DNA from: Actinokineospora alba
GTDB taxonomy: Bacteria > Actinomycetota > Actinomycetes > Mycobacteriales > Pseudonocardiaceae
Assembly: GCF_004362515.1 (NCBI RefSeq)
Contig: NZ_SNXU01000001.1
Span: 1,488,001 to 1,552,000, forward strand
Length of the DNA: 64,000 nucleotides
Direction of reading: 5' to 3'
The notes under the pieces were generated by a model. It did not search any database and was not told where the DNA came from. It was given only the letters and a program-made list of their open reading frames with translations. Within the stretch, counting starts at the first letter, position 1, and every line of letters starts with the position of its first letter. The translations under genes were made by a program, and so were the position numbers. Positions 17,562 through 26,952 of this stretch are shown here, piece after piece.

Positions 17562-17597
17562 AGAACGGCGCCTCCCGCGAGCGGGAGGCGCCGTTCT
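17562..17597. terminator. Strong bidirectional terminator (17-bp arms)
   Basis: AGAACGGCGCCTCCCGC (17562-17578) and GCGGGAGGCGCCGTTCT (17581-17597) are perfect reverse complements, located between the converging membrane-protein and fba genes. Confidence 0.9.
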
Positions 17598-17608
17598 CGT
17601 GTCCGGGG

Positions 17609-18643
<1,035 letters not shown>

Positions 18644-18733
18644 CGGTGGGTCCTCCTCGGGGTGGCCTGCGCCGTTCCGCCGCATCCTACGAGGGTTGTG
18701 TGTCAGGCGTGTCGGGCTAGTCCGCCAACCAGC

Positions 18734-18783
18734 TAACTGTTACTCCAATTTACGGTTACTTGTGGTAGCTTACTCGCGGTAAG
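18734..18783. promoter_or_regulatory. Candidate operator/promoter region of the SDR gene
   Basis: Two direct half-sites TAACTGTTAC (18734-18743) and TTACGGTTAC (18750-18759) are followed by the palindrome CTTAC-TCGCG-GTAAG (18769-18783) just before the SDR ribosome site. The TAACTGTTA and CGGTTA half-sites recur in the 25833-25850 palindrome, suggesting a shared repressor, perhaps TetR-type. Confidence 0.5.
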
Positions 18784-18807
18784 GAACGCGATCGAGGAGG
18801 ACTTCCG

Positions 18808-19731
18808 ATGGGTGTGACGAACCTGCTGGCCCGCGAGCAAGACGTCAAAGGCAAGGTCATCCTGATCACCGGAGCCGCCCGCGGCTTCGGCGCGGGCCTG
18901 GCCAAGCGGTTCGCCGCGCGGGGTGCCAAGGTCGCGCTCGTCGGTCTGGAACCGGACGTGATGAAGAAGGTCGCCGCTGAGTGCGGGCCCGACGCCGCCG
19001 TGTTCGAGGCGGACGTGACCGACTGGGCCGCGCTGGAGACCGCGACCAAGGGCGTGGTCGAGCGCTTCGGCGGGATCGACATCGTCGTGGCCAACGCGGG
19101 TATCGCGGCGGCCGGCTTCGTCCGGTCGATCGACCCGAAGGCGTTCGAGCGGACCATCGAGGTCGACCTGCTCGGCGTGTGGCGCACCGTCCGGGTGACG
19201 CTGCCGCACGTGATCGACCGCAAGGGCTACATCCTGGTCGTGTCCTCGCTGGCGGCGATCACGCACGCGCCCGCGATGGCGGCCTACGCGGCGGCGAAGG
19301 CGGGCGTCGAGGCGTTCACCAACAGCCTGCGCGCCGAGATGCGGCACCTCGGTGTCCGCGTCGGTGTCGCGCACCCGTCGTGGATCGCGACCGACCTGGT
19401 CAACGGCGCCGACGAGCACCCCGTGTTCGGCCCGCTGCGGGCGAGCATGCCCGGCCCGATGGGCAAGACGTACCCGGTCGAGTTCGCCCTCGACGCCCTG
19501 GAGAAGGGCATCCTGCGGCGCGACCGCAGCATCCATGTGCCCGGCTGGGTCGGCGCGCTGAAGCTGGTCCGCACGTTCCTGCCGCCGATCATCGAGATCG
19601 GCGCGAAGCTGCGCGGCAACATCGTGGCCAAGGCCGACAAGGCCGCGCTCGAGGACATCGCCAAGCGTGGCGCGGAAGCCTCTTCGCGACCCGTCGGCGC
19701 GGGCGGGCAGGCCGACGCCGAAGCGCGCTAG
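18808..19731 (+). CDS. SDR family oxidoreductase
   Basis: 307 residues. Rossmann NAD(P) site TGAARGFGAGLAKRFAARG near residue 20, NAG motif VVANAGIAAAG around residue 98, catalytic Ser in VSSLAAITHAPAM and YAAAKAG (Tyr-xxx-Lys) around residue 155. The longer C-terminal tail (about residues 230-307) with a hydrophobic segment resembles the lipid-linked acyl/sterol SDRs of mycobacteria. The substrate is not predictable. GAGGAGG precedes ATG 18808. The upstream palindromes indicate repression by a lipid-type regulator. The F420/flavin-type gene downstream starts 28 bases after the stop and is probably co-transcribed. Confidence 0.9.
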   Translation: MGVTNLLAREQDVKGKVILITGAARGFGAGLAKRFAARGAKVALVGLEPDVMKKVAAECGPDAAVFEADVTDWAALETATKGVVERFGGIDIVVANAGIAAAGFVRSIDPKAFERTIEVDLLGVWRTVRVTLPHVIDRKGYILVVSSLAAITHAPAMAAYAAAKAGVEAFTNSLRAEMRHLGVRVGVAHPSWIATDLVNGADEHPVFGPLRASMPGPMGKTYPVEFALDALEKGILRRDRSIHVPGWVGALKLVRTFLPPIIEIGAKLRGNIVAKADKAALEDIAKRGAEASSRPVGAGGQADAEAR

Positions 19732-19759
19732 CCTGCCGTCAACCAGCGAGGAGGCGCGG

Positions 19760-20224
19760 ATGTCGCGACGGGACCAGATCAAGCTTTCGCCGGAGGAGAT
19801 CCAGGCGTTCCTGGGGAACCAGAAGACCGCGAACGTGGCGACCATCGGCAAGAACGGGCGGCCGCACCTCGTCTCGCTCTGGTACCTGCCCGAGGGCGAC
19901 ATCCTGACGACGTGGACCTACGAGTCGTCGCAGAAGGTCGCCAACCTCCGCAGGCTGCCGCAGGCCACGGTGCTCGTGGAGAGCGGCGAGAGCTATGAGG
20001 AACTCGTCGGCGTGATGCTGGAGTGCGACGTCGAACTCGTCGAGGACACCGAGCGGATCACCCAGATCGGCAGCGCGCTTACGCTTCGCTACACGGGCAG
20101 CGAGGAAGTCGCGGCGGCCGCGTCGCAGTTCGTGCGGGCCCAGGCGGCGAAGCGCATCGGGCTCGTCTTCAAGCCCACCAAGATCGTCTCCTGGGACCAC
20201 AGCAAACTCGGCGGGACTTACTAG
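19760..20224 (+). CDS. PPOX-class split-barrel flavin/F420-dependent oxidoreductase
   Basis: 154 residues. The split beta-barrel fold is recognisable: FLGNQKTANVATIGKNGRPHLVSLWY at the N-terminus, then strands with SSQKVANLRRLPQATVLVESGESY. The family uses FMN or F420H2 for small-molecule reduction, and actinobacterial members are often F420-dependent. ATG 19760 has GAGGAGG 6-7 bases upstream. It probably shares the SDR transcript. The stop codon overlaps the stop of the convergent YciI gene by 4 bases, so there is no room for a separate terminator. Confidence 0.88.
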   Translation: MSRRDQIKLSPEEIQAFLGNQKTANVATIGKNGRPHLVSLWYLPEGDILTTWTYESSQKVANLRRLPQATVLVESGESYEELVGVMLECDVELVEDTERITQIGSALTLRYTGSEEVAAAASQFVRAQAAKRIGLVFKPTKIVSWDHSKLGGTY

Positions 20225-20502
20225 CCCGCGAACGGGCCGAGGGCGATCGTCCACTCCCGGATCATGCGGGCGGCGGCGATTCCCTCGGTCGTGTACGGAT
20301 CGACGGCGAGGATCTTGTCGAGTTCCTCGCGGTCGGCGACCTTGACCACGAAGAATCCGCCGGTCCCGTCCGCCCATGGCCCGCCGCCGAGCACGTGGCC
20401 CGTCTCCGCAAGCTCCTGCAGGTAGGCGCGGTGGGACGGGCGGACCTCGGCGAGGCGGTCGGCGTCGTCGATGTACGTGGTGTCCACGGTGAACCAGGTC
20501 AT
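20221..20502 (-). CDS. YciI-like protein
   Basis: 93 residues from ATG 20502 (an upstream in-frame ATG at 20511 is also possible). The dimeric ferredoxin-like YciI fold is indicated by MTWFTVDTTYIDD, the central HRAYLQELAETGHVLGGGPW with conserved His, and FVVKVADREELDKILAVDPYTTEGI. YciI proteins resemble muconolactone isomerase-type enzymes and often have unknown substrates. It converges on the oxidoreductase gene. No operon partner is seen. Confidence 0.88.
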   Translation of the reverse strand: MTWFTVDTTYIDDADRLAEVRPSHRAYLQELAETGHVLGGGPWADGTGGFFVVKVADREELDKILAVDPYTTEGIAAARMIREWTIALGPFAG

Positions 20503-20578
20503 GGCGCCCATCGTCGCAGTCCGTCTTTTCCGACCGTCGGCCGATGTGCTTCTGATCGCCGCCCGGTAAGGTTTGGCC

Positions 20579-21220
20579 GTGGCAGGGGATGGTGTGCAAC
20601 CGGGTGATTACCCCCCGGCGCGCGGGAATGTCGAGCCCGCGAACACGCCCGTGGAGGGCAACGCGGAGCGCAGCGTCGAGCAGACGCTGACCCGACTCCG
20701 GGCTATCGACCTCAAAAGCGCGCCACCGCCGACGCCTGAGGCGCCGCTGACGCTCGAAGACCTCTACCGCACCCACCGGATGCGTCTCGTCCGGCTGGCG
20801 CTGCTGCTGGTCGACGAGCCCGCGACGGCCGAGGACGTCGTGCAGGAGGCGTTCACCGGGCTGCACCGCAACTGGGGTGGTCTGCGCGACGCGGCCGCCG
20901 CGGTCGGCTATCTGCGAACAGCCGTGGTCAACGGCTCGCGCAGTGTGCTGCGGCGACGCAAGACCGCGCGGGAGTACACGCCGCCGCACGCGGTCAACGC
21001 GCGGTCCGCCGAGAGCCTCGCGATGCTGACCGCGGAGCACCAGCAGGTGGTCAAGGCCCTGTCGCAGCTGCCGCCGAGGCAGCGCGAGGTCCTGGTCCTG
21101 CGCTACTACGGCAACTTGTCCGAGGCCGAGATCGCCGAGGCCACCGGCATTTCCAAGGGCACGGTGAAGTCGACGGCGAGCCGCGCGCTCGAAGCCCTCC
21201 AAAAGATCATGAACACCTAG
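20579..21220 (+). CDS. SigE-family RNA polymerase sigma factor (ECF type)
   Basis: 213 residues. Region 2 (YRTHRMRLVRLALLLVDEPATAEDVVQEAF) and region 4 (LPPRQREVLVLRYYGNLSEAEIAEATGISKGTVKSTASRAL) are complete. An N-terminal extension of about 60 mostly disordered residues precedes region 2, which is longer than typical for this group. GTG 20579 has AAGG 7 bases upstream. No anti-sigma gene is adjacent: downstream is nagA, upstream the divergent YciI gene. Control is therefore likely transcriptional or by an unlinked partner. Confidence 0.9.
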   Translation: MAGDGVQPGDYPPARGNVEPANTPVEGNAERSVEQTLTRLRAIDLKSAPPPTPEAPLTLEDLYRTHRMRLVRLALLLVDEPATAEDVVQEAFTGLHRNWGGLRDAAAAVGYLRTAVVNGSRSVLRRRKTAREYTPPHAVNARSAESLAMLTAEHQQVVKALSQLPPRQREVLVLRYYGNLSEAEIAEATGISKGTVKSTASRALEALQKIMNT

Positions 21221-21287
21221 ACTCCCGCAAAAGTGGTTTAGACCAATAGACTCTCCCTGGGAAGTGATCTCGGGGAGGGATACGCGC

Positions 21288-22430
21288 GTGGGCGCACATC
21301 TGATTTCGGGCGGCAGGCTCGTCACGCCGGACGGCGTGCTGGAGGACGGCTGGCTGCTCATCGAGGACGGCCTGATCGCCGACCTCGGCTCCGGCGCGCC
21401 ACCCGCGACCTACCGCGTGCACGACGCGCGCGGGGCCTGGGTGGTGCCCGGGTTCATCGACATCCACTGCCACGGTGGCGGCGGATCGGCCTTCACCAGC
21501 CTCGACCCGGCCGACATCCTGCGTGCCGCGCACACCCACGCCCGCCACGGGACCACGACACTGCTCGCCAGCCTGGTCTCGGCGACGGTCCCGGATCTGG
21601 TCGAGCAGATCGCGGCGCTGCGCGAGCACGTCGAGGACGGCTTGCTCGCGGGCATCCACCTCGAAGGACCGTTCATCGCCGAGGCCCGCTGCGGCGCGCA
21701 CGACCCGGCGATCCTGCAGCCGCCCTACCGCGACGCCGTGGACACGCTCCTCGCGACCGGCCCGGTCCGGATGGTCACGCTGGCGCCTGAGCTCGAGGGG
21801 TCGGTCCGCGCGGTCCGCCAGATCGTCGACGCGGGCGCCATCGCCGCCATCGGCCACACCGACGCCACCGAGGCCCTGGTGCTGCCCGCGGTCGACGCGG
21901 GCGCGACCGTCGCGACCCACCTGTTCAACGGCATGCGGCCCCTGCACCACCGCGAGGCGGGCCCGATCGGCGCGCTGCTCGACGACGAGCGCGTGTCCGT
22001 CGAACTGATCTGCGACCTGGTGCACCTGAGTCCCACGGTCGTCCGGCTGGCCGCCCAGCACGCGGGCCCCAACCGGACCGTCCTCGTGACCGACGCCATC
22101 GCCGCGGCGGGCGCGGGCGACGGCCGCTACCTGGTCGGCGGGATCACCGTGGAGGTCCTCGACGGCGTGCCGCTCATCGTCGGCGGCGACTCGCTGGCGG
22201 GCAGCACCCTGACCATGGACGCCGCCTTCCGAAACCTGGTGAAGATCTGCGGCATGGGCATCCTCGACGCCGTGGACGCGACCGCCACCCGGCCCGCCGA
22301 GCTGTTGGGCCTGGCCAAGACGACCGGCAGCCTCACCAAGGGTCTGGCGGCCGACGTGGTGCTGCTCGACCCGGACCTGTGCCTCGACGCCGTCCTGCGA
22401 CGCGGTGAGTGGGTTAACGTCGACGCATGA
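21288..22430 (+). CDS. nagA: N-acetylglucosamine-6-phosphate deacetylase
   Basis: 380 residues, normal length. It removes acetyl from GlcNAc-6-P, feeding amino sugars from chitin or cell wall into glycolysis. Seen: the metal site IDIHCHGGGG, Glu in HLEGPFIAE, the GHTDATEALVLPAVDAGA histidine, ATHLFNGM, and VTDAIAAAG containing the catalytic Asp. GTG 21288 is chosen because GGGGAGGGA lies about 7 bases upstream and the family starts here. The stop overlaps the next gene (ATGA). Confidence 0.95.
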   Translation: MGAHLISGGRLVTPDGVLEDGWLLIEDGLIADLGSGAPPATYRVHDARGAWVVPGFIDIHCHGGGGSAFTSLDPADILRAAHTHARHGTTTLLASLVSATVPDLVEQIAALREHVEDGLLAGIHLEGPFIAEARCGAHDPAILQPPYRDAVDTLLATGPVRMVTLAPELEGSVRAVRQIVDAGAIAAIGHTDATEALVLPAVDAGATVATHLFNGMRPLHHREAGPIGALLDDERVSVELICDLVHLSPTVVRLAAQHAGPNRTVLVTDAIAAAGAGDGRYLVGGITVEVLDGVPLIVGGDSLAGSTLTMDAAFRNLVKICGMGILDAVDATATRPAELLGLAKTTGSLTKGLAADVVLLDPDLCLDAVLRRGEWVNVDA

Positions 22431-22684
22431 CCGACGACCCGGAGCGCCTCCTCGCCGAGGCGCTGCGCGCGCAGGCCGCACGGACGCCGCTGTCGGAGTC
22501 GGCGACGAGCCCGGTCGCGCATTTCGGCCTGCTCTCCGGCAGTGACCTGCCGCTGATCGCCCAGCCGGAGCCGACGACCCGGCTCGAACCGGACACCCGA
22601 CCGAGGGTCGGCTGGGTGTTGTTGATCGCTGTTCTGCTCGGGTTGGCCGCCGGGTCCCTGGTGGGCCTGCTCACGCTTATCTGA
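22427..22684 (+). CDS. Small single-pass membrane protein
   Basis: 85 residues, no recognised family. A soluble N-terminal half (DDPERLLAEALRAQAARTPLS) resembles a helical amphipathic segment, and the C-terminus has one membrane helix (VGWVLLIAVLLGLAAGSLVG). It starts in an ATGA overlap with nagA, so it is translationally coupled. A DedA gene follows after 13 bases, which suggests that the three genes form one transcript. Confidence 0.75.
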   Translation: MTDDPERLLAEALRAQAARTPLSESATSPVAHFGLLSGSDLPLIAQPEPTTRLEPDTRPRVGWVLLIAVLLGLAAGSLVGLLTLI

Positions 22685-22697
22685 GACCGGTACCTTT

Positions 22698-23366
22698 GTG
22701 GGCGTGATGAGCGCCGATCTGACCGTCAATCTCGCCCTGCTGCCGTCCTGGCTGGACCCCGAGGTCATCCTCCGGAGTCTGGGCCCGTTCCTGCTGCCGG
22801 GTCTGTGCCTCATCATCTTCGCCGAGTGCGGCCTGCTGCTCGGGTTCTTCCTGCCGGGCGACTCGCTGCTGTTCACCGCGGGCCTGTTCGTCGCCCTGGA
22901 CTACATCTCGCCGCCGCTGTGGTTGGTCTGCCTGCTGCTGACGATCTGCGCGTTCGTCGGCAACGTCGTCGGGTACTGGATAGGCGAGAAGGTCGGGCCC
23001 GCGCTGTTCAACAAGCCGGACTCGAAGCTGTTCAAGCAGGAACACGTCGTCAAGACGCACGAGTTCTTCGAGAGGTACGGCCCGCGCGCGATCGTCCTGG
23101 CCCGGTTCGTGCCGATCATCCGCACGTTCATCACCGCTATCGCCGGTGTCGGCAAGATGGACAAGCGCAAGTTCTTCGTCTACTCGGGCATCGGCGCGGT
23201 GCTGTGGGCGACCGGTGTGACAGTGCTGGGCTACTTCCTCGGCCAGATCCCGTTCGTGCACGACAACCTCGAAGCGATGATCCTGCTGATCGTGTTCGTC
23301 TCGATCCTCCCGATCATCTTCGAGGTGCTGAAGGCCCGCCGCGAGAAGAAGCGCACCGCCGCCTAA
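22698..23366 (+). CDS. DedA family membrane protein
   Basis: 222 residues from GTG 22698 (GTG 22704 and ATG 22707 are alternatives). DedA/SNARE-associated fold: IFAECGLLLGFFLPGDSLLF near residue 35, the ERYGPRAIVLARFVPIIRTF loop with conserved Arg and Pro, and several membrane helices. DedA proteins are linked to undecaprenyl-phosphate or phospholipid flipping and membrane-potential homeostasis. This copy and the one at 28184 are paralogues within 6 kb. The stop overlaps the convergent downstream gene by 4 bases. Confidence 0.93.
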   Translation: MGVMSADLTVNLALLPSWLDPEVILRSLGPFLLPGLCLIIFAECGLLLGFFLPGDSLLFTAGLFVALDYISPPLWLVCLLLTICAFVGNVVGYWIGEKVGPALFNKPDSKLFKQEHVVKTHEFFERYGPRAIVLARFVPIIRTFITAIAGVGKMDKRKFFVYSGIGAVLWATGVTVLGYFLGQIPFVHDNLEAMILLIVFVSILPIIFEVLKARREKKRTAA

Positions 23367-24361
23367 TCGTCGTCCTCGAAGGTGACGGTCACGGCGTCGT
23401 CGCGCGAGATGTCGACGAGGCCGCGGATCGTGAAGTCCGTGCTGCGGGTGCGGCCGTCGTTGAAGCTGAACTGGCCCTGCGTGGTGGCGAAGTGGATGGC
23501 CGGTTTCGTGGTGCCGTCGGCCTTGTACTCGGTCTGGTAGACCTGCAGCCGTTCGATCGGGGGACTGCGGTCCAGCCGGAAGTCGGTCGCGCCTTCGGCA
23601 TACGGCCGCAGGTAGCGCGGGCAGTCGGCGGGCGGCATGGCGCCGGTGCCGAGACACCGAGCCAACAGCTCGTCGATCTTGGCCGTGGCCAGTCGGAACA
23701 GCTCCTGCTCAGGCTGGTAGCCGATGGCCGCGGGGTTCATCTCCATGGACTGGCCATGGGCGACCGACACGGCCTGCGGCAAGGCTCGCACGTATTTCGA
23801 CGTCATCCCCGTGAGCTGGTAGGACGCCGGGTACATGAGGAAACGCCGCTGGGGAAACCCGTTGAGGCGAGGGCCGCTCACCGGGATCTTTGCCGCTCCA
23901 AGGGAACCGGAGTCCAAGGTCGGCACGTTGGTTTGAACCACGACCGGCACCACCAGCGGGTCGATGACGCGCCACTGTTCGAGGCCACCGAAGGAGTTCG
24001 GTTCGCGCTTGACCCGCAGATCCGCGGAGTAGGAGTGTCCGGGGAGTTCGTAGCGCACGGTCGCCACGGCGGTCTGACCTGGCTCGACGCCCGAATCGTC
24101 GCCGGACACCTCGGTCACCTTGATCCGCTGCGACCCCGCCAGCACCTCATCGGTGAGGAAGGCCCGGTCCGGCCCGGGGTCGACGAGCGCGTTCGCCGCT
24201 GTCGCGTCACCGCGGGCGATGAGGTCGACGTACTCCCGCACGGCTTGCGCGGGACCGCGCGAGTCGTTCACCTGGCCGATGGCGATCACGCAGGCGATGA
24301 GCAACGCGACCGCGCACCCGGCTGCGATGAACGCGTTGCGGCGCGACTGCATGCCAACCAC
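23363..24361 (-). CDS. Membrane-anchored protein of unknown function
   Basis: 332 residues. One N-terminal membrane helix (about residues 9-28, AFIAAGCAVALLIACVIAIG) is followed by an extracellular region. Its first part (GPAQAVREYVDLIARGDATAANALV) looks like the NTF2-like/DUF4878 fold found in many actinobacterial surface proteins; the rest is unassigned. GTG 24361 has AAAGG 6 bases upstream. A role in the envelope is inferred from topology only. It follows the FAD oxidase gene on the same strand with 60 bases between them. Confidence 0.75.
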   Translation of the reverse strand: MVGMQSRRNAFIAAGCAVALLIACVIAIGQVNDSRGPAQAVREYVDLIARGDATAANALVDPGPDRAFLTDEVLAGSQRIKVTEVSGDDSGVEPGQTAVATVRYELPGHSYSADLRVKREPNSFGGLEQWRVIDPLVVPVVVQTNVPTLDSGSLGAAKIPVSGPRLNGFPQRRFLMYPASYQLTGMTSKYVRALPQAVSVAHGQSMEMNPAAIGYQPEQELFRLATAKIDELLARCLGTGAMPPADCPRYLRPYAEGATDFRLDRSPPIERLQVYQTEYKADGTTKPAIHFATTQGQFSFNDGRTRSTDFTIRGLVDISRDDAVTVTFEDDD

Positions 24362-24421
24362 GTTGTGCCTTTCGTCCGTCTCCTGCGCGTCGGACGAGAG
24401 TGCGTGCCGACTGGTTCCGGG

Positions 24422-25804
24422 TCAGTGGAACATCGAACCCGGGTTGAACAGGTTGCCCGGGTCCAGCGCGGCTTTGATGGCGCGGTGGGTGCGCAGGCCG
24501 ATCGGGCCGATCTCGCGGGCCAGCCAGTCGCGTTTGATCTTGCCGATGCCGTGTTCGCCGGTGACCGTGCCGCCGAGGCTGAGGCCGACGGCGAGGATGT
24601 CGTCGAAGGCTTGGCGGGCGCGGGCGAACTCGTCCTCCGACGTCGGGTCGTAGACGATCGTCGGGTGCATGTTGCCGTCGCCCGCGTGTCCGACGACGGC
24701 GATGCGCAGGCCGACCTCGCCGCTGATCCGCTCGCAGCCCGCGATCAACTCGGCGATACGGGTGCGGGGAACGCAGACATCGTCGGTAAGCCAGGCGCCG
24801 TAGACCTCCAGGGCCGTGAGCACGGCCCTGCGCGCGGTGAGTAGTGCCTGTCCTTCGGCCGGGTCGAAGGTCGTGAACGCCATTTCCGCGCCCGCGTCGG
24901 TGCAGACCTGTTCGATCATGCCGAGCTCGCGGCGGGCGGCCTCGCCACCGGAGTCGGACTGGCAGATCAGCAGGGCCGCGCAGCCCTTGCCCGCGCCGAG
25001 TTCGGTCTTGAGGTGTCGCTCGACGGCCTCGATGGAGGTGGCGTCCATGATCTCCATGAGTGAGGGCACGATGCCCTCGCGGACGATCCTGGTCACCGCG
25101 ACGCCCGCGGCCTCGGTGGAGCCGAACGCGGCCACCATGGTTCCCGGCGCCTGGGGCAGCGGCCGCAAGGCGAGGGTCGCCTGGGTGATGACACCGAGGG
25201 TGCCTTCGCTGCCGATGAAGAGCTTGGTGAGGTCGTAGCCCGCGACGCCCTTGACGGTGCGGCGGCCGGTCTTGAGGAGTTCGCCATCGGCGAGGACGAC
25301 GTGCAGGCCGAGCACGGAGTCGGTGGTGACGCCGTACTTCACGCAGCAGAGCCCGCCGGCGTTGGTGGAGAGGTTGCCGCCGATAGTGCACCAGTCGTAG
25401 CTCGACGGGTCGGGCGGATAGAAGAGCCCGTGCTTCTCGACCGCGCCGCGCAGGTCGAGGTTGACGACGCCGGGTTCGACGACGGCCAGCCGGTTGTCCG
25501 GGTCGATCTCCAGGATCGCGTTCATCCGGGTGGTCACCAGCACGACACAGCCGTCGATGGCGTTGGCCGCGCCCGATAGTCCGCTACCGGCGCCGCGAGG
25601 AACGATCGGCACGCCGTGCTCAGCGCAGGCCCGCACTACTTCCTGGACTTGGGCGGTGTCGGTGGGAAACGCGACCGCGAGCGGCTCGCCGAACGGCGCC
25701 AGCGGCATGACGTCACGCCGGTACGCGGCGGTGACGTCGGGGTCGACCGCCAGGCCGTCGCCGAGGATGCCGTTGAGCCTGGTCAGCAGGGCGTCGGTGC
25801 TCAC
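24422..25804 (-). CDS. FAD-linked oxidase, glycolate/lactate dehydrogenase GlcD type
   Basis: 460 residues. VAO/PCMH FAD-binding domain with PRGAGSGLSGAANAIDG and VEPGVVNLDLRGAVE, then YPPDPSSYDWCTIGGNLSTN typical of GlcD, and the C-terminal half with GHAGDGNMHPTIVYDP and GEHGIGKIKRDWL, in which His and Glu bind metal and substrate. It likely oxidises a 2-hydroxy acid such as glycolate or D-lactate. No glcE or glcF partner is adjacent, so it may act as a single-subunit enzyme. It is divergent from the esterase gene across a palindrome at 25833-25850. Confidence 0.93.
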   Translation of the reverse strand: MSTDALLTRLNGILGDGLAVDPDVTAAYRRDVMPLAPFGEPLAVAFPTDTAQVQEVVRACAEHGVPIVPRGAGSGLSGAANAIDGCVVLVTTRMNAILEIDPDNRLAVVEPGVVNLDLRGAVEKHGLFYPPDPSSYDWCTIGGNLSTNAGGLCCVKYGVTTDSVLGLHVVLADGELLKTGRRTVKGVAGYDLTKLFIGSEGTLGVITQATLALRPLPQAPGTMVAAFGSTEAAGVAVTRIVREGIVPSLMEIMDATSIEAVERHLKTELGAGKGCAALLICQSDSGGEAARRELGMIEQVCTDAGAEMAFTTFDPAEGQALLTARRAVLTALEVYGAWLTDDVCVPRTRIAELIAGCERISGEVGLRIAVVGHAGDGNMHPTIVYDPTSEDEFARARQAFDDILAVGLSLGGTVTGEHGIGKIKRDWLAREIGPIGLRTHRAIKAALDPGNLFNPGSMFH

Positions 25805-25832
25805 ATATCCACGGTAGTCGCCGGTGGGATTA

Positions 25833-25850
25833 GTAACGGTTAACAGTTAC
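25833..25850. promoter_or_regulatory. Palindromic operator candidate between FAD oxidase and esterase genes
   Basis: GTAACGGTTAACAGTTAC is an 18-base palindrome with a single mismatched pair. It sits 28 bases before the FAD oxidase start (minus strand) and about 100 bases before the esterase start. Its half-sites recur at 18734-18759, so the same repressor may bind both. Confidence 0.55.
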
Positions 25851-25948
25851 AGCGTTCGGACGAAGAGCCGACGCCATTCGCTGACTTACAGTTGGTCAAG
25901 TGGGTTGCGTCACTGTGGACCGCCCACGTCGGGGAGGGGCGGTGTGCC

Positions 25949-26902
25949 ATGGCTGTCATGCCAGGTCCCAGCGTGCAGGCTCGTGCTCTATCGCTGTTCA
26001 TGACCAGAACCATCCGCCCGATCGCCGACCGGATCCAACTTCGCGGAGCGCAGCTGCGCATCGTGCGTGAGGCATTCGACTCGCTTGGGGTGACTCCGCT
26101 TCCGCGTGGCACCAAGGTGCGGGCGGTGTCCGAACCGCACGGGTATGGCGACGTCCATGGGCTGTGGATCTGCGCGCGGGAGGCCGACGAGAAGGCCGGT
26201 GCGGTGCTGTACCTGCACGGCGGCGGCTTCGTCTTCGGGTCGGTGCGCACGCACAAGCACCTGGCGGCGGCGCTGTCGGCGACCTCGGGTCTGCCGGTGC
26301 TGCTGCTGGACTACCGCAAGGCGCCCGAACACCCTTTCCCAGCCGCCGCCGACGACGCGCTCGCCGGCTACCACTGGCTGCTTGACCAGGGCATCCCGGC
26401 GAGCAAGATCGTCGTCGCGGGCGACTCAGCAGGCGGTCACCTGACGGCCGGACTGCTGGCCGAACTGACTCGTCAGCGCATCGTCATGCCGGGCGCGGCG
26501 GTGCTGCTGTCGCCGTTCCTGGACCTGACCTGCACCCAACTCGACGAACGCGACGCACGGCGTAGAGACCCGTACATCCCACCGAACCGCGCGCGCGAAG
26601 CGGCGGCCGCTTACGCGGGCGAGGTGGCGGTGACGCACCCGCGTTTGACGGTCCTCAAAGGAAGCAAGCGGCGTTGGCCGCCCATGCTGATCCAGGTGGG
26701 CGACACGGAGTGTCTGCTGGGCGATTCCGAGCGGCTCGCGACGGCCATGCGGATGGCGGGAGCGCACTGCGAGTTGCAGGTGTGGCCGGGGCAGGTGCAT
26801 GTGTTCCCGGCGTTCTACCCGATCGTGCCGGAGGGCAGGCAGGCGATCCGTTATGCGGGCGAGTTCCTGCGGGAAGCACTGTCGGAGGAACTCGCGGCCT
26901 GA
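25949..26902 (+). CDS. Alpha/beta hydrolase, hormone-sensitive-lipase family esterase
   Basis: 317 residues. HSL family (family IV) signatures: oxyanion hole HGGGFVFGS at about residue 90, nucleophile elbow GDSAGG, an acid in the GDTECLLGD region and the catalytic His in GQVHVFPAF. It hydrolyses short-chain esters or lipid head-group esters. No signal peptide is seen, so it is cytoplasmic or membrane-associated. ATG 25949 has GGGGAGGGG about 9 bases upstream; an earlier TTG at 25892 is less likely. It probably shares the palindromic control region with the FAD oxidase gene. Confidence 0.9.
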   Translation: MAVMPGPSVQARALSLFMTRTIRPIADRIQLRGAQLRIVREAFDSLGVTPLPRGTKVRAVSEPHGYGDVHGLWICAREADEKAGAVLYLHGGGFVFGSVRTHKHLAAALSATSGLPVLLLDYRKAPEHPFPAAADDALAGYHWLLDQGIPASKIVVAGDSAGGHLTAGLLAELTRQRIVMPGAAVLLSPFLDLTCTQLDERDARRRDPYIPPNRAREAAAAYAGEVAVTHPRLTVLKGSKRRWPPMLIQVGDTECLLGDSERLATAMRMAGAHCELQVWPGQVHVFPAFYPIVPEGRQAIRYAGEFLREALSEELAA

Positions 26903-26952
26903 GTGCAGGACCGCCATCGGAACTTCCGCATCGGCGCGTCCGTTCGCCGGGT

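Noticed and set aside
17562..17597. Perfect 17-bp palindrome as a mobile-element end or operator
   Set aside because: Its position between converging stop codons, like the palindromes at 12561, 43624 and 62281, fits a bidirectional terminator.
22805..24844. A 679-codon plus-strand open frame across the DedA and FAD oxidase genes
   Set aside because: It spans several real genes in the wrong frame or strand; composition typical of shadows.
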